Assembly (NCBI GenBank): GCA_964020085.1 | Contig: OZ026607.1 | Span: 14,724,041 to 14,788,040 of the forward strand | Origin: Micromussa lordhowensis | Taxonomy: Eukaryota; Cnidaria; Anthozoa; Scleractinia; Lobophylliidae | DNA: 64,000 bases | Reading direction: 5' to 3' | Part shown: positions 1-11,829 of the stretch, one piece after another | Position numbering within the stretch: position 1 is the stretch's first letter | Layout: each line of letters begins with the position of its first letter | The notes under the pieces: model-generated | The model's database searches: none | The model's input: only the letters and a program-made list of their open reading frames with translations | What the model was told of the DNA's origin: nothing | Made by a program: the position numbers and the translations under genes

Positions 1-173
1 TCGAAATTGGCACTGTTCACAGACGATCCGTTGAGTGGATCATAGCCACCGGGTACAGTTCCCACATCTGGTGTTCTTTGGGGGTTATAAGAAGGCTCTG
101 AAAATGAATTTGAGTCGAGTCTGAATGAGTTACCAATTAAGAATAAGCAAAAGAGAACAACAAAATAAAACAT
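1..173 (-). CDS. N-terminal part of a possible secreted (cystatin-like?) protein, runs off the left edge
   Basis: Seen: an open frame of 57 codons starts at the ATG at 173-171 and is open to the window edge. It begins with a hydrophobic stretch (MFYFVVLFCLFLIG) that looks like a signal peptide, followed by a polar segment with VPGGYDPLNGSSVNSANF near the edge. A Gly-Gly plus aromatic motif soon after a signal peptide is reminiscent of the N-terminal Gly region of secreted cystatins, but this is a weak resemblance and the diagnostic QxVxG loop would lie outside the window. Caution: the first 20 or so codons overlap DNA that aligns with intron 1 of the FP genes at 11059-11152, so the signal-like stretch could be a T-rich intron read by chance. 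The alternative is the degraded 5' end of an FP gene: the homologous FP start (185-183) has a GC splice donor and would read into a stop after about 26 codons. Confidence 0.3.
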   Translation of the reverse strand, partial: MFYFVVLFCLFLIGNSFRLDSNSFSEPSYNPQRTPDVGTVPGGYDPLNGSSVNSANF

Positions 174-345
174 TTTGCTGTACAATACTTGCCATGATGG
201 TGAACGCAAAGTAAGATATTTGCCTTTTACAGCTGTCTTTGTTCTTCATCTGCTCTCTTCCAAATCCCCAGGGTGAATGGGACAACAGTTCGGGGAGTGC
301 TGCTTTAAACCTGAATGTCATCACACCCGAAATTCACTTGAACTA
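95..345 (-). promoter_or_regulatory. FP-type 5' module: promoter-proximal sequence, exon 1 and intron 1 homologous to the FP pseudogenes
   Basis: Seen: by eye this stretch aligns with 11059-11300 and 16230-16470. Shared words include the ATG followed by a donor (GCAAGT here, GTAAGT in the FP copies), AGTAAGATATT, a CTGCT-TC-TCCAAATC run, and the far CGAAAT-CACTT word. The match appears to run through the whole of FP intron 1 to the acceptor near 95 and then stops where FP exon 2 begins. Inference: the module was either copied or captured from an FP locus, or it marks an FP gene whose exons have decayed. No TATA box could be placed with confidence. Confidence 0.45.
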
Positions 346-522
346 CGTACCAGCTGGTAATTCTTTCTAACTAAGCTATCATTGTTCACATAAGATACAC
401 TTTAAGTTGTCGAGAAACCATTTTTGGCAATTTCATCTTGTGTGCATTGCTTCTATAGAATTATTTCCGTATCAAAATATTTATTTATCTGGCTATTTAT
501 TTACTTATTTATCTAACCTTGA

Positions 523-586
523 AAATGAATGTGATAATAATAATATTAATAATATTAATAACAATAATAATAATAATAATAATGCT
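523..586. repeat. AAT/AAC trinucleotide microsatellite
   Basis: An imperfect run of AAT and AAC triplets. It gives poly-Asn or poly-Ile readings in both overlapping frames, which are not genes. The flanks 346-522 and 587-659 show nothing recognisable. Confidence 0.9.
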
Positions 587-659
587 AAAATGTTGTCCAT
601 TTCTTCATCTTAATATGGTATGTGGTATCCAACTAAATATGGTATTTAATAAGGAGTTT

Positions 660-1148
660 GTCTATCAGGTTAGCAAATGTCATGAAAGGCAGCGGATCAG
701 AACGTATCACTATATCTCTCGGTTACTACGCGCACTGTGATTGGTCGTGATTCCACTGTGTTATTTTGTGAACATGAGTTGTGTACATGAAGTCTACAAT
801 CTCATTGCTAATCATGCTCTCTTCTGGCACGGATCGTCCAAAAATGGGTATCATGTCAGAATACCGTCACGGGTAAGCAAATGTCTTCAGCATTATACAC
901 AGGCCTTCAACTCCATCGCAAATTATTCTATTGCGGCATTGGAAGACAGGAGGTACTCTTAATGCATCAATCAGCAAAGGAAGGTCCCTCTTTTCCACTC
1001 GGAAATCGGCTTTACATTCGGCTGGGTCTTTATTCGCGAGGGAAAACTTTTCATACGCCGAGTGAGGAAAAGGAAGATTACTCGGCCTGTATGCTTCGTA
1101 AAGCAGAACAAACTCTTCTTCGTCTATGATCTCTTCTATTAGAGACAA
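660..1148 (-). pseudogene. PIF/Harbinger-type transposase, N-terminal fragment
   Basis: Seen: from 1148 to 870 the minus strand reads a 93-residue segment beginning MSLIEEIIDEEEFVLLYEAY, with a middle ECKADFRVEK and ending GLCIMLKTFAYP. After a TGA at about 867-869 the same frame continues RYSDMIPIFGRSVPEESMIS and then HKITQWN, closing at a stop at 726-728. These are the typical N-terminal helices of the Harbinger-like transposases that are abundant in cnidarians (RFRCPVPE-like and H-ITQWN motifs). The catalytic DDE half is absent: only a weak possible continuation lies around 660-720 before AT-rich DNA. The in-frame stop and truncation make it dead. It lies on the same strand as the neighbouring decayed gene at 1380-4765 but is a different family. 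Confidence 0.75.
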
Positions 1149-1379
1149 ACAAAGCGTTTCTTGGACTTTCTTAAATGATTACATGGCTATTTCTGCGAAA
1201 GAAATGCCGAAGAATCACACTGATAAAGAGCGTTTCGCACCCGCGTCGTCTAGCGATCTTATCTTTACTTTTTCCGCGCAAACGACGGCGTTCTAGTCCC
1301 AGTCCTTTATCAACCACCGCGTTCTAGAAGCCGTCGCGTCTCGGGTCTTAAAGTCCCTATTCTGTCACCCACGCCACAA

Positions 1380-4300
1380 CCACCTTCTTTCTGGTAGCCT
1401 CACCTCTTTCCATCACCTTCTGGACCAGAAAAACTGTTAGTTCTGCTTTGGTCTTGGTGTGGGATATGAGTTTCTTCAAGGTAACTTTAGGGACATGAGT
1501 TGAATCCGTGATATGGTAGCAAATGGGTTCTTGAGTGCCTTGTCGATTTCTCTGAGTAGCAGACTTGAGCGAAGAACATCGTACCTATCAAAAATCAAAC
1601 GGATCTGCTCCGTGTTATTGTATTTGATGAAAATGCGATCGATGAAATGTTTCGCTAAGTTTTTGCAAGTTTTGATCCAGTATGGCTTATCTAACGATTG
1701 GACCTCTGCTATGCCATAAACGATTGCGACTGTGACATCGCTACTGCCCATGGAACTCGTACTTGACTCTGCAGCACTCTCCACCACTCGCTCTACTGTC
1801 TTAACTTTGAACACCTTCTTATTACTTTTCCATGTCTGTAGCTTACACTTTTTCATTACAGCGCAGAGATTTACCTTACCAGATTTGACTCTATCTACCA
1901 CAAACGAGCTGAACAACTTTTGCCCTATCTCACCCTGTTGAACCAGATCTTTCTTCGTCTTTTTGCACACAGCTTTCTTCGTGACCAGATTATAAAGGTC
2001 GGTATTTGATCCAGCGTTATCGCCAAGTGATAAAGGGCCAGTGTAGCTCTTGATTGTCTGCCTCAGCTGACGGATGGCTTTGTTCTCGTTCGTCGTAATA
2101 GAAGGAGAGAAGTCATGGTGGTGCGCTTTGGAATCTGTAGTCAGGCCTGCCATAGATTTGGCCTCTGTTGGTAGTTTTGCTAGTTCTGGAGCAATAAGGA
2201 AAAAACCGTTGTTCGTATAAGCGGGGATCTATCTCCTTCAGGGATGTCATCTCGGCTAGATAGACATGGATCATTCTTGCGTAATTAATCTTGTCGTGAG
2301 CAAAGAAGTACTTGGTGAAGACTTCTAGGGAAGAAAGATGTAACTGCCAGTTCCAAGTGCGCACAGCCCTGATGAAGGACAACATCTCCATAACCATCCT
2401 CATATAGTGTCGTACCCAGACATATTCATGATGACTTCAGATGAATTAATAACATCAATGAATCGTTGAAGAGCTTTCTCGATTCTCTCCTTTACACTCT
2501 CTCTACACGCGTCACTGAGCTCCCTTGATAACTGCTCAAGACTCTGTCGTAAGTGTGGCTCATTCTTTAGAAACCCTTCTAAGTATGGTCTAAAGAAGTC
2601 TTGGAGGATGATCAAGTTCGCTTTTTCTCCCCTTTTTACTTGCTTTCCATCAGGAAGTTGTTTGACAGTGCACGATCCATATAGTTCAGCCTCTTGCGAA
2701 CACAAGTCGATTCTACCACTTTCTATGCAAGCTGCAATCGTCTTAAGCATTGCCATGACGATAGGTAATTCACCAGGGCGTAAGACGAGACGGTTCAGGT
2801 CTTTTCGAGCCATTTGAAGCTTTTTAGCTGGGAGATATAGTCCCATGTCGAGAGAGATCACAGTTTTCCTTTCATCAACAACCACTGAAGTCGAAATGTC
2901 TTGAGCCCTCATAAGAACTGTCAGTATTGTATTCCACTCGTGGGCAGGATGTGCCAACAATGGCGGTGCACCATCACGTGTCAGAGGTAGCGCTGCGTTG
3001 AGTAACGAATGGTACGCAGACCAAACGGGAACACTTGTTTGGTCGGGTTCGTCTTCAACTTGATATCTAGTAAGGGAACGAGAGATCAGCCAAGAGAAGC
3101 CATCACTGCTTACTATTAGAGGAATGTCTTGCTCTTTCAGCAGACCGAACACAGGATGGAGAGGAACTACTGGCTTTGGTGGTGGTGCAGCACACTCAAG
3201 GGATGTAAGCGTGACTTACTGCCATTTGTCGATTCATCGAGCCTGTTAAACAAATAAATTTCCGTGATGAACTATGAAATGTTGGCCTTTGATCTGCGTG
3301 GTTTACACTTTACAACGAAATGAGAGCATTTAGACATAACGGCATAAGAGTATAAGGATGTTTACTCTTACGGAATGTCAATGACATGGCATGTCGTCAA
3401 GTAGCAGCGCTCACAAGAGCATGGGGGCGCGCGCTCATGTCACTATGCCATGGGAACCACCCCTAACAAATCAGCAATACACGACTTACCTCAGTACTAG
3501 TTTTACATTTTGTGCCTCTGTTTCCTGACATATGGCCATCGCCGTGCCGTGGAGGATTCGCTTGCTATCAGAGGTGTCTTCGGAAGTCAATGTTGTCCAT
3601 TGCGAATCTTCCCTTTACGATATCGGGAGGTAGGTATTTGTCACCGTTTAATGACGGTATTCTCGATTTCAGATTCTATTCGCAACAGACGATTGTATAC
3701 AATAGCCATTCCGAAGCCGTGGAGAAGATTTATGATCTCTTTGATTCCGATTGTAGTAGAATTTTCATTGTTATGCTGCACCTCTATGGCACACGCGAAG
3801 ATACTAAGATATGGGCGAAAATAATTTCCGCGCATGCGAAGAAGTGCAGCAGGATGGAGGTTTCCGTCGCTGAGGGGAGGTGGGTGGGACAAAAAGGGGG
3901 CTCTGTAGCGACCTCTCGGGGCATGAACGCAAAACAGGGCGATTACAAGTGTGGAGGTCGAATACATACTCTGCCCAATACCCATGGGTATTACGATGGT
4001 TTCTAGAGAAAAGCGTGCTAATTTATGTATCGCGCGTGGCCATTTCGGCGCGATCATAGCAATGAAAATAGCCTGATGAATTGCGATGCTCACTGCGAGC
4101 TGTTGGGGAATTTCCCGGGTGAAGTAAATGGCTTGGGACTTCTTGTTCTTCACTTGCCGATCGGTAAAACACATAGCTACCGTTCTCTGCGCCAGATGCG
4201 TGGCCCTTTTCTGTACCTCGGAGCATTTGTCTTGATGAGATAGTTTTGTATTCGGTCCTTGGATAATCCAGCGGAAGAAACAGGAAAGGTCCACTAGTTC

Positions 4301-4765
4301 CACTGGACGGCGGTCTTCCGATGGGGTGTCAAGGGAGCCAGAAAAAAAACAAACAAACAATGGATCACTCTTATTTATGGCATTTCTCAATATTAATGCA
4401 GCATCGTAGAGGGTTTTCATTTTACTTGACGCGTTTTAATTCATGGATTCTGTCAATAATTGAATAGCTTTCTCTCGAGATTGCTTTACACTGACTATCT
4501 CAGGCTTGTTAACTTACCTTTGCTTGTGAAATTCTACGCCTTCCATTTCTCTTTGAACTAGTTCTTTAATAGATTTTTGGCTCACTGACCCTATATGTAT
4601 ATTGTTTTCACGACGGGTGCATTCATAAGCCTCTTCTAACTGAGCCGTGTTAACAATCTGGCCACCATTCAGAACAATTTCTGTTAAGGCTAGAATTTCA
4701 ATTTTTGGTGCTATTTCACTGGTTTTCTCCCCGAGACTTTTATTGGTAGTTTATTTGCGTAAAAC
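1380..4765 (-). pseudogene. Decayed multi-exon copy of a multi-copy cnidarian protein family (function unknown, transposon-like distribution)
   Basis: Seen, in minus-strand order: 4765-4430 (start of readable homology, with IKELVQREMEGVEFHKQR and two in-frame stops); 4420-3641 (long open frame ending with KEIINLLHGFGMAIVYNRLL and IESEIENTVIKR); 3640-3490 (frameshifted, YLPPDIVKGRF, then a displaced-frame HGTAMAI, then a GTAAGT donor at about 3490); an intron; 3200-2400 (PVWSAYHSLL, RKTVISLDMGLYLPAKKLQ, LRPGELPIVMAMLKTI); 2403-2260 (WQLHLSSLEVFTKYFFAHDK, ARMIHVYLAEMTSL); 2153-1476 (KLQTWKSNKKVFKVKT, QSLDKPYWIKTC); and 1510-1395 in another frame (KKLISHTKTKAELTVFL). I recognise the same series of motifs from a large repeated family of uncharacterised proteins in corals and other invertebrates. 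At least five frameshifts or stops and a missing block near 2200 show that this copy is dead. No catalytic motif was identified. Confidence 0.75.
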
Positions 4766-6590
4766 TCCTGTTACATGCTTTGCCCAGCAGTTGTTATGAT
4801 ACTTAATATCAATCGCGTGAGCGTCTTGGTTGTCTACCGCAGTGGATTGTTTCACCAAGGAGCCTTTGATCACTTTACCTTTTTACTGCAGTAGCTAATA
4901 AATTACCAGCTGATGTAGTGGAAACCAAGTGTAAGGGTTGTTGATATTTAGCTTGATCATCACAAAAGAAAATCATATAAAGACATTAACATTGTTAAAG
5001 GTATCACGATCTGTTTACGTCGCCTTCATGATTGCTCGTGGGGTAAACCACACGTTATTTTTATTACTTATATGTGTTGCAAAAACAAAACGTTTGTTTG
5101 AATATTTATACTCAATCAACATTATTAAACTTTGTGGCGGCGGCACCCTAATTATAGGTTACATTTGACTGAGCTTAAGATAAACCAGCATAATGATTAC
5201 AACCAGCAAAATAGATCCTTTTCCGATATAGCAAGGCAGTTTATCTTAAAAGAAATTGGAACCATCAGATCGGAAATTAAAGTTCGCTTCAATCTAGCTT
5301 AACCTTAAACTAATTTGAACTTATCCTGGACACTGCAAGGCTTTAATAAGGTAAAAATAAAAACAGCCTTGGCTTGATTCGAAGTGATACCCAATCACGT
5401 TATTTCGCCTTGTCGGGGCCCGTGGAAACGTCTATTAAGCACATCAATGACATTTTTTTCGATGCACTTTAAAATATTTGATGGGCATCATCTAGTAATG
5501 AATCTCATGTTAAATTACTCAACCTCTTCCACTTTTATAAGAGAGAAGCAAATTTTCTCTTCATTAAAGTGGCAAGTCAACTCAAGCATATTACTGAACA
5601 CCACCAATCGCCCATAAAGTGATGGCTAAGAAAGCCTTCATATCGAAACTAATCTTTAAAACTTGAGATCTTGTTAGAAACTCTAAAATATACAGCCAAT
5701 ACGTGCAGCCAAAAGTATTTCTTAAAAAATATCAAAGATATCAAAGTTTCGAATAATGGAGAAAAACGAGATTTTTAGACACTAATTTAGAGTAATGTTG
5801 CTTCCACGTCACGTTGGTTCGCACAAAAGAGGAGACCACTGACTCACTACCAGGAAGAGCTCTGATATTCAACATTAATAATAAATACGCCATTATTGAA
5901 ATATCATTGCAAGATAATCTCTAAAAGGGCAAAACTGAATTTAACTGAAAACATCAGTTTCCTACGTTATAGTTTGATACGTAAACTGGACCAATTAACT
6001 CGTTTCTCTATATTACTAGCTTCCTTAACTTTCCTTTGATTGGTCTTAGGTTTAGCTACGTGGCCAGTATTCTAAACAAGCAACTGGCACTAGATGTTAT
6101 TCTCAGTATTTATTTCTTTGTTCCGTTTTCTTTATTTTTTCATGTTCATTTCCAATCGTTGTAAGGTATGTAGAAATTTCCGTTTTTTTTCCTGATCTTA
6201 AAGCAAAATTGAAAAAATCAAAGCCCCCCACCTCCCCCCCCCCCTCCCCCGCTCGCGTCGATCGCCGACTCATCTCGCACTTTCACTCTAGCTCGTACTA
6301 CAACACATGAGGGCCTTCTTACAGTTCCAAGCTTTTGCTAAGTAGCTGTGGCACGTCTTAGCATTTAGAAACGATGCTAATGTTTTGGCTACTAGATTTC
6401 CGTTTAAAATTCATCCACCATTCCTGTTGAACTTAACAGTTTTAAACAAAGAAAAAAAAAGAATACGAGGAAGCAAAACACTCGAAATGTTTGATTACAT
6501 TTACCGCATACCTCACTTCTCTCACTTTCACCGGCAAACCATGACAAGAAAACTTTACAACCTGTTTCTTCGACGAAGTTTATTTTAATT
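4766..6590. other. No recognisable gene
   Basis: AT-rich intergenic sequence. The longest open frames here (under 80 codons) show no family motif. A C-rich tract with short T/A interruptions lies at about 6224-6251. Nothing else stands out. Confidence 0.6.
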
Positions 6591-6960
6591 TCACACATTA
6601 TTTTTCCTACTTGTATTTTTCCACCGCCGATTCTCTTTCCTTTGCTGTAGTCCCGCAAAAAATAGAAACCTTTATTCACAAGCTTAAATCTATAGCTAGT
6701 CCCTAACAAATTCCTTAACGAATCCAGTTGAATAAAAAAATATCACTGAATTCTAACTCGACAAACGAATCTCTCTCCTTATGCTGTAATCACGCAAAAA
6801 ATGAAAAAAACTTTTTTTTTAACAAACAATTTTTTTTTCTACTTGTATTTTTCCATAACCGTTTCGCTATCCTTATGTTGTGTTCCCGCAAAAGAAAATG
6901 GAAACCTTTTGTCACAAACTTAACTTTAAATATCGTATCAAATCAAGTTGAATAAATAAA
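6590..6960. repeat. Three diverged copies of a ~115-bp local repeat
   Basis: Seen: the phrase built from CTTTCCTT-TGCTGTA, ATCACGC or TCCCGC plus an A run, AAACCTTT, CACAA-CTTAA and GTTGAATAAA recurs at about 6625-6735, 6770-6850 and 6845-6955. A fourth copy lies at 8930-9085, just outside the FP duplication. The copies differ by indels in their A and T runs. The origin is unknown. Confidence 0.6.
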
Positions 6961-8929
6961 CTGAATCATCGCGCAGAATGGCTATTGTTCTCGGGACATT
7001 TACTTGCAGTTCATGAGATATCTTAGGTCTGTCATATCGGCCATTAATATTCAAATAAACGAAAATTGAACGCAAGGGGGGAAGTCTGATTGGTTAAGCT
7101 AAACTCCTGCTATTCTCCGTGGGGATTAAGGCCATGCTCATTAACTTGAAGAGAGCGGAAGTTCGAAACACTGAAGTTTCCGTCGTATTGTTTTCGCTAT
7201 TGTTCGTACCTCTCAAAGTTAATATACCGCTTCTGCCTGAAAAGGAGCGAAAAATTTGTTGTTGATCCGTCTAAAAAAAAGGAAATCGTTTGCCCTCTTC
7301 GCGCGCGAGCAAAAACAATCGCTTGTGTCAAACTCCTTAGTTTTAAAAGGTTTGGTTGATTCGTAGAGAAGAGTTTCTTTGATAGTACAAAACGGAACTG
7401 CTTCAAACTATCATGTTATTCTTGGATCGCGTTCGATCAAGTTTCTTTGAAAATGCCAAGTAGCGCGCGCTAATGTTTGCAAAATATAAACACAGCGCGG
7501 ATTGGATCTTGCTCGCTCGAACGGATTGAGCATTTTAGTAAAATAGTTTGAACTAGCGGGAGTTCGAAATAGCTGATAGCAAATGACTGAAGGGCGAATC
7601 CAAGGAAAATGATACGGTGATGAGTTTGAAATGACCGAGTTCGAATTAGCGGATTAACTGTATTGCCATATACCGAACATTGTTTACTCATGACCACGCT
7701 ACGTTCGTAGTTTCACTTCTCCCCATGCAAAGTTTAGTTCTCATTGTTTGTTTATGAGGGAGGCCTTTTGGGCCCCCCATAAAATGACTAAACATGGTTA
7801 GTCATCAGGTCTCTTTGTGTTCAAAGCTTCAAGAAGCTTTTTACCCCAAAGGGCATTCTGTCGCTTTAGCGGCGGCGGCTGTTGTGGTGACTCAGGGTCA
7901 TCCATTTTCAAGAACAAATCAGCTAGATAAGCGAAAGTGTTAAGTATGGTACATTCCGCCCCTTTTTATGGGAGTGGGAACGGTCGAGGGCACGCGCTTC
8001 ACTTTACAGCATGCGCAGTTTGTAGCTATTTTGTCTTCTTGCGTTTGCTTTAATGTTTACATTTCTTTCTCTTGATCTTCATACCAGCATTTACTTGCTT
8101 TGATGTCAGCCGGTAAGACTGCTTTTTTTTCAACATAAGGACGGACCATATTAATCATAAGTGGATGGATCGGGGATTCAATGAGCTCTGAAAAGAGCTC
8201 CCGATCCAGCGCACTTCTGTTTTCCTCGTTCATCATAAATCCACGTATCAACACTCGTTAAGCAGTTGTTCTATGAGTTTTAAAGTTAGCGGGCTACTGA
8301 TCAATGATTTGCATTTAACGACTGAGTGATTTTTTTGAAAAGATATGGTAATTTTTAGACACCATTGTTATGCAGTCGTGTGCTTCAAACAATGGCTCAC
8401 CGAGCAAAGACGCACCATCTTTGAACGCACTTGCAACGTGCAACTTTCAATGTCAGCTGGATAGTCGTTTTTTTGCTCCGATTTACAAAGTTAAGACGGG
8501 ATCAGTTAAGAAAAACGTCAAACTTTTATTTCCCGTTGCTCACTTTTTTGAAGCCAGTTTCGCTTACTTGAAAATAACTTTTCATTTCGTATCGGGAACA
8601 TGTTCCCCTCTGAAAAAGCCGGTTTTTCATAATTTTCGATCGCAGAGGGATAGTCCTAAAACTTTGTAAAACCTTCCATTTTTTGTTTACAATTGTAGAT
8701 ATATCATTCCTTATGAAAAGCCCGCTGCTCAAAACATTAAGTAGGACTTAGGCAAGTCAGGAAATCGAGTATTATCAATGCTCTGCGGGCAAATAAAGGC
8801 CTTTTCTCTCTTATTCTAGGCCATTCAAACTACATTCGTATTCAAATTTTGCCGCTTCGGTGCTCATGAATAAGTAATGATGTCTGGCCATTCTACGCGA
8901 TGTTCTAACCTTTCATCACTAACTTAACT
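6961..8929. other. No recognised gene; one small unassigned ORF
   Basis: Mostly AT-rich DNA with no motif I recognise. A 65-codon minus-strand frame at 8057-8254 (starting MLIRGFMMNEENRSALDREL and rich in charged residues) has protein-like composition. It has no visible partner exon, so it may be part of an old element or chance. Confidence 0.35.
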
Positions 8930-9085
8930 ATAAATCTAGTCCCTAAAAAATCTCTTAACGAATCAAGTTGAATAAAAAAATATATCACTGAATTCTAACT
9001 CGACAATCGAATCTCGTTTCTGATGCTGTAATCACGCGACAATCGAGTATCTTTCCTTATGCTGTAAACACGCACAAAAATAAAA
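8930..9085. repeat. Fourth copy of the ~115-bp repeat seen at 6590-6960
   Basis: Contains the shared words TAGTCCCTAA, AACGAATCAAGTTGAATAAA and CACTGAATTCTAACTCGACA. It ends in an A-rich run that forms the left boundary of the first 5.1-kb duplicated unit. Confidence 0.6.
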
Positions 9086-9156
9086 AAAATAACAAACAAA
9101 ACTCCAAAGCTCTGATTATTTTCTTCTTGCTGTCGTCTTGACTATCAGCGAAGCCT

Positions 9157-11155
9157 TCACTTTGCCTTGGTAGGTGGTAGGCCAGAATGAGCTTTAGCAT
9201 GCTCTTGCAGCTTAACCTTCATGTAATCCTTGTCATGGTTGAGTATTTGAATACAGTGATCTACATAGAGAAAGTCTGGCAACTGCGGGATAGGATTCTT
9301 AGCTCTGCAAAAGAGAAAAAGAACTCGGGTCGGTGACACTAGACAGGATGTATAACATATATTACAACAATTGCAAGCTCTTTTGTGAGTAAAACCTCCA
9401 AGCAATGATCGTTGTCAGCTTCCTGAGTTGATACACCGACCTGGCAAAAGACTGCCCTTTTTTTTGCTGAGTAAGTTAGTGGGGTTTTGCCTTGGACATC
9501 CAAAGAGTTGCAGATTCGTGTTCAACACCAATCTCCACATGGGATATCTATAAACCAGCACTCGGAAACCACCATCACTGATTCCACTCTACATGTGGCT
9601 ATTCAGAAATATTTACATGTATTTCTTAACGAAACTTGGTAGTTTATTCTTTGAACCTAATGATCAAATCTCTTATGCGATTAAAAGAACTAACTAATTA
9701 ACTAACTAACTAACTAACTTGTAAGTAGTTTTGAAGTCACATTGCTAATGGCTTTTGTCTTTAAGCAACAAAGTCATGTTAACATCACCCTTCAGTACTC
9801 CATCACGCATATACATTATCTCAGTGGATGGCTGCCATTTCACGGTGTTCTTCTGCATAACTGGACCATTTCCAGGGAAATTCACACCATCAAATCGAAT
9901 TGTATACATAAACTCCTCGCCAACCATCCTGATGAAAAAGAAGTGAGACATACACAGTGAGACTCAACAGAAATACGAGGAACAATTGTATTAAAGGGCA
10001 CATAGTTAGCATCAAAAAACTAATAGAGAGTTGTATATTAAGATATTGGAGCCCCCTACCAAGGGTCAGTGATACCAAAATCAATTTTTTATTCCTTCTC
10101 ATGATTGTACACAGGGAAAACCACTTTGGAAAGGAATTTTAGACTTGTGATTCGAATTATTTCATATAGTCACTTTTAATAGCAAAATAACAAAGCAATA
10201 TGAAAGTTAAAACTGTACCAATAGATCTATGAATAAACTCCCACTACATTATAACAAAATATTAAACAACTTTTCAATATTGAACACAGTGCTACGCTTT
10301 ACATCTTACTAACTTTATATCGTTTGTGGCGACGCACGTTCCTCCGTCTTCAAAAGTGAAGGTACGTTCCCAGCAAAACCCGGCAGGAAACGACTGCTTG
10401 AAATAGTCTGGTATCCCTGGTGGGTACTCAACGAATGTCCTATTTCCATACTGGAATTGCTGCTGACAAGATATCGAAAGCGAAAGGCAGAGGTTTGTGG
10501 CCTTCGACTTTAAGGTCCAAAATCTGCATTCCCCTGAAACACAAAGAGGAAATCAAGAAAGTAAGAAAATAAAAGGGCTATTCAAATTCAATGCAGAACT
10601 TTCTTTTTTTTATGTCAAAAAGGTTTGAGAAGTAATGAGCTAATCTACTTGGCTTATTAAATCGATATGAAGAACAGTTCACAATTCTAAGCTATTGTTC
10701 TTTTGTTGATTCAGTATGCTGTTACCGCCAGGAAAGAAAATAGACGCTGAAAGAAAGACAGAAGAAACAAGGCAGGAGTCACAGGGTTTGAAATGTTTAA
10801 TAACAACAAACTTAACGATCAGATTCCCTCACAGAGGGTGTTCCCTTCAATCTGATATCACCCCAGCATTTTAAAAGTAACATTTAAAAGCTTGTTTCGA
10901 AGCAATGTGACCTTGCAACTTAACGCAAAGATAGAAGAGTTTTTAACTTTTACTTACTCATAAGGTTGGCCGTTTCCATCTCCTGTCACCACGAAGCTGT
11001 GTCCGTTTACAGCACCTTCCATACGCAGCTTGATCTTCATGACTTGTTTAATCACACTCTGCGTGGTGAAATTGAGGTTATTCTGAGATCAGTTACCAAT
11101 CCATTTAAAAATCTGTAAAGAGATAAAATAAAACCTTCCTTGCAGCACTTACCAT
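9157..11155 (-). pseudogene. GFP-like fluorescent protein pseudogene, copy A (five exons, QYG chromophore)
   Basis: Family role: an 11-strand beta-barrel whose chromophore forms autocatalytically from an X-Tyr-Gly tripeptide; corals use FPs as cytosolic pigments. Seen, in transcript order: exon 1 supplies only the start ATG (11155-11153) before a GTAAGT donor; exon 2 11058-10958 (SVIKQVMKIKLRMEGAVNGH, then SFVVTGDGNGQPYE); exon 3 10533-10314 (KPLPFAFDILS, chromophore Gln-Tyr-Gly at 10453-10445, PDYFKQSFPAGFCWERT); exon 4 9928-9719 (FDGVNFPGNGPVMQKNTVKW, VLKGDVNMTLLLKDKSH); exon 5 9304-9157 (QLPDFLYVDHCIQILNHDKD, ending LPPTKAK and TGA). All introns have AG acceptors, and splice phases agree across the four junctions. 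Lesions: one extra base just before the chromophore codons (about 10456-10463), and a TAG stop in exon 4 at 9745-9747 where Tyr is expected after KSH. Without these, length would be a normal ~230 residues. Not functional as read. Confidence 0.9.
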
Positions 11156-11829
11156 GTTGGTAGACGTAAAGTAAGATATTAGCTCTTGTTGTTCTCGATC
11201 TGCTTTCGTCCAAATCACCAGGCTGAATTGTGCCTCGGCCCTACAAGACGCTCTTATCAATCTGTATGTCACAAGCGGCCGAAATCCACTTCAGCCAATC
11301 AGAAGCCGCGAATCCTTTGCGACAGAACTGACATGATGTCTATAAAACCTCAATGGGAATACAAAAACACCGAAATAAATCATTGGTCTCCTCTCCATCA
11401 ATTTATTAAGCTCAGAAAGAAAGCATACTTTGTTTTACTCAAGCGAAAGCGTCGGTTACTCAGTTAAGTGCAGTTTGACAGACGGTACAATTCAAGGTCA
11501 AGCCCATCGAAATTGTATTATAAGTATCATAGAGGCTTTGGCTGTTTAGTGCAAGCCCTCTTCAAATAAAGTCTTTACTTTAATGTATCGCCCCATAAAG
11601 CACGTCTGTTTGGCGAAGTGACTTAATTATCGTTAAAGACGGAGCTTAAATTGAAAAAACTAAGAGTGTTATGTCTGGACTTTCATGAATCGTCCAGTGT
11701 AATATAAAACAACAAATAAAGGAGAGGTGGCAACCTATTGCCTAAGGCGCAGCCAGCTGTTCGAATAAGCACATTCTTTATCGACTAATTAAAATGTTCC
11801 TAACCCATAACCCTTAATGTTCTCCCTGG

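Noticed and set aside
6404..6709. 101-codon minus-strand ORF with hydrophobic tail
   Set aside because: It spans the 115-bp local repeat and T/A homopolymers; no motif and no splice context.
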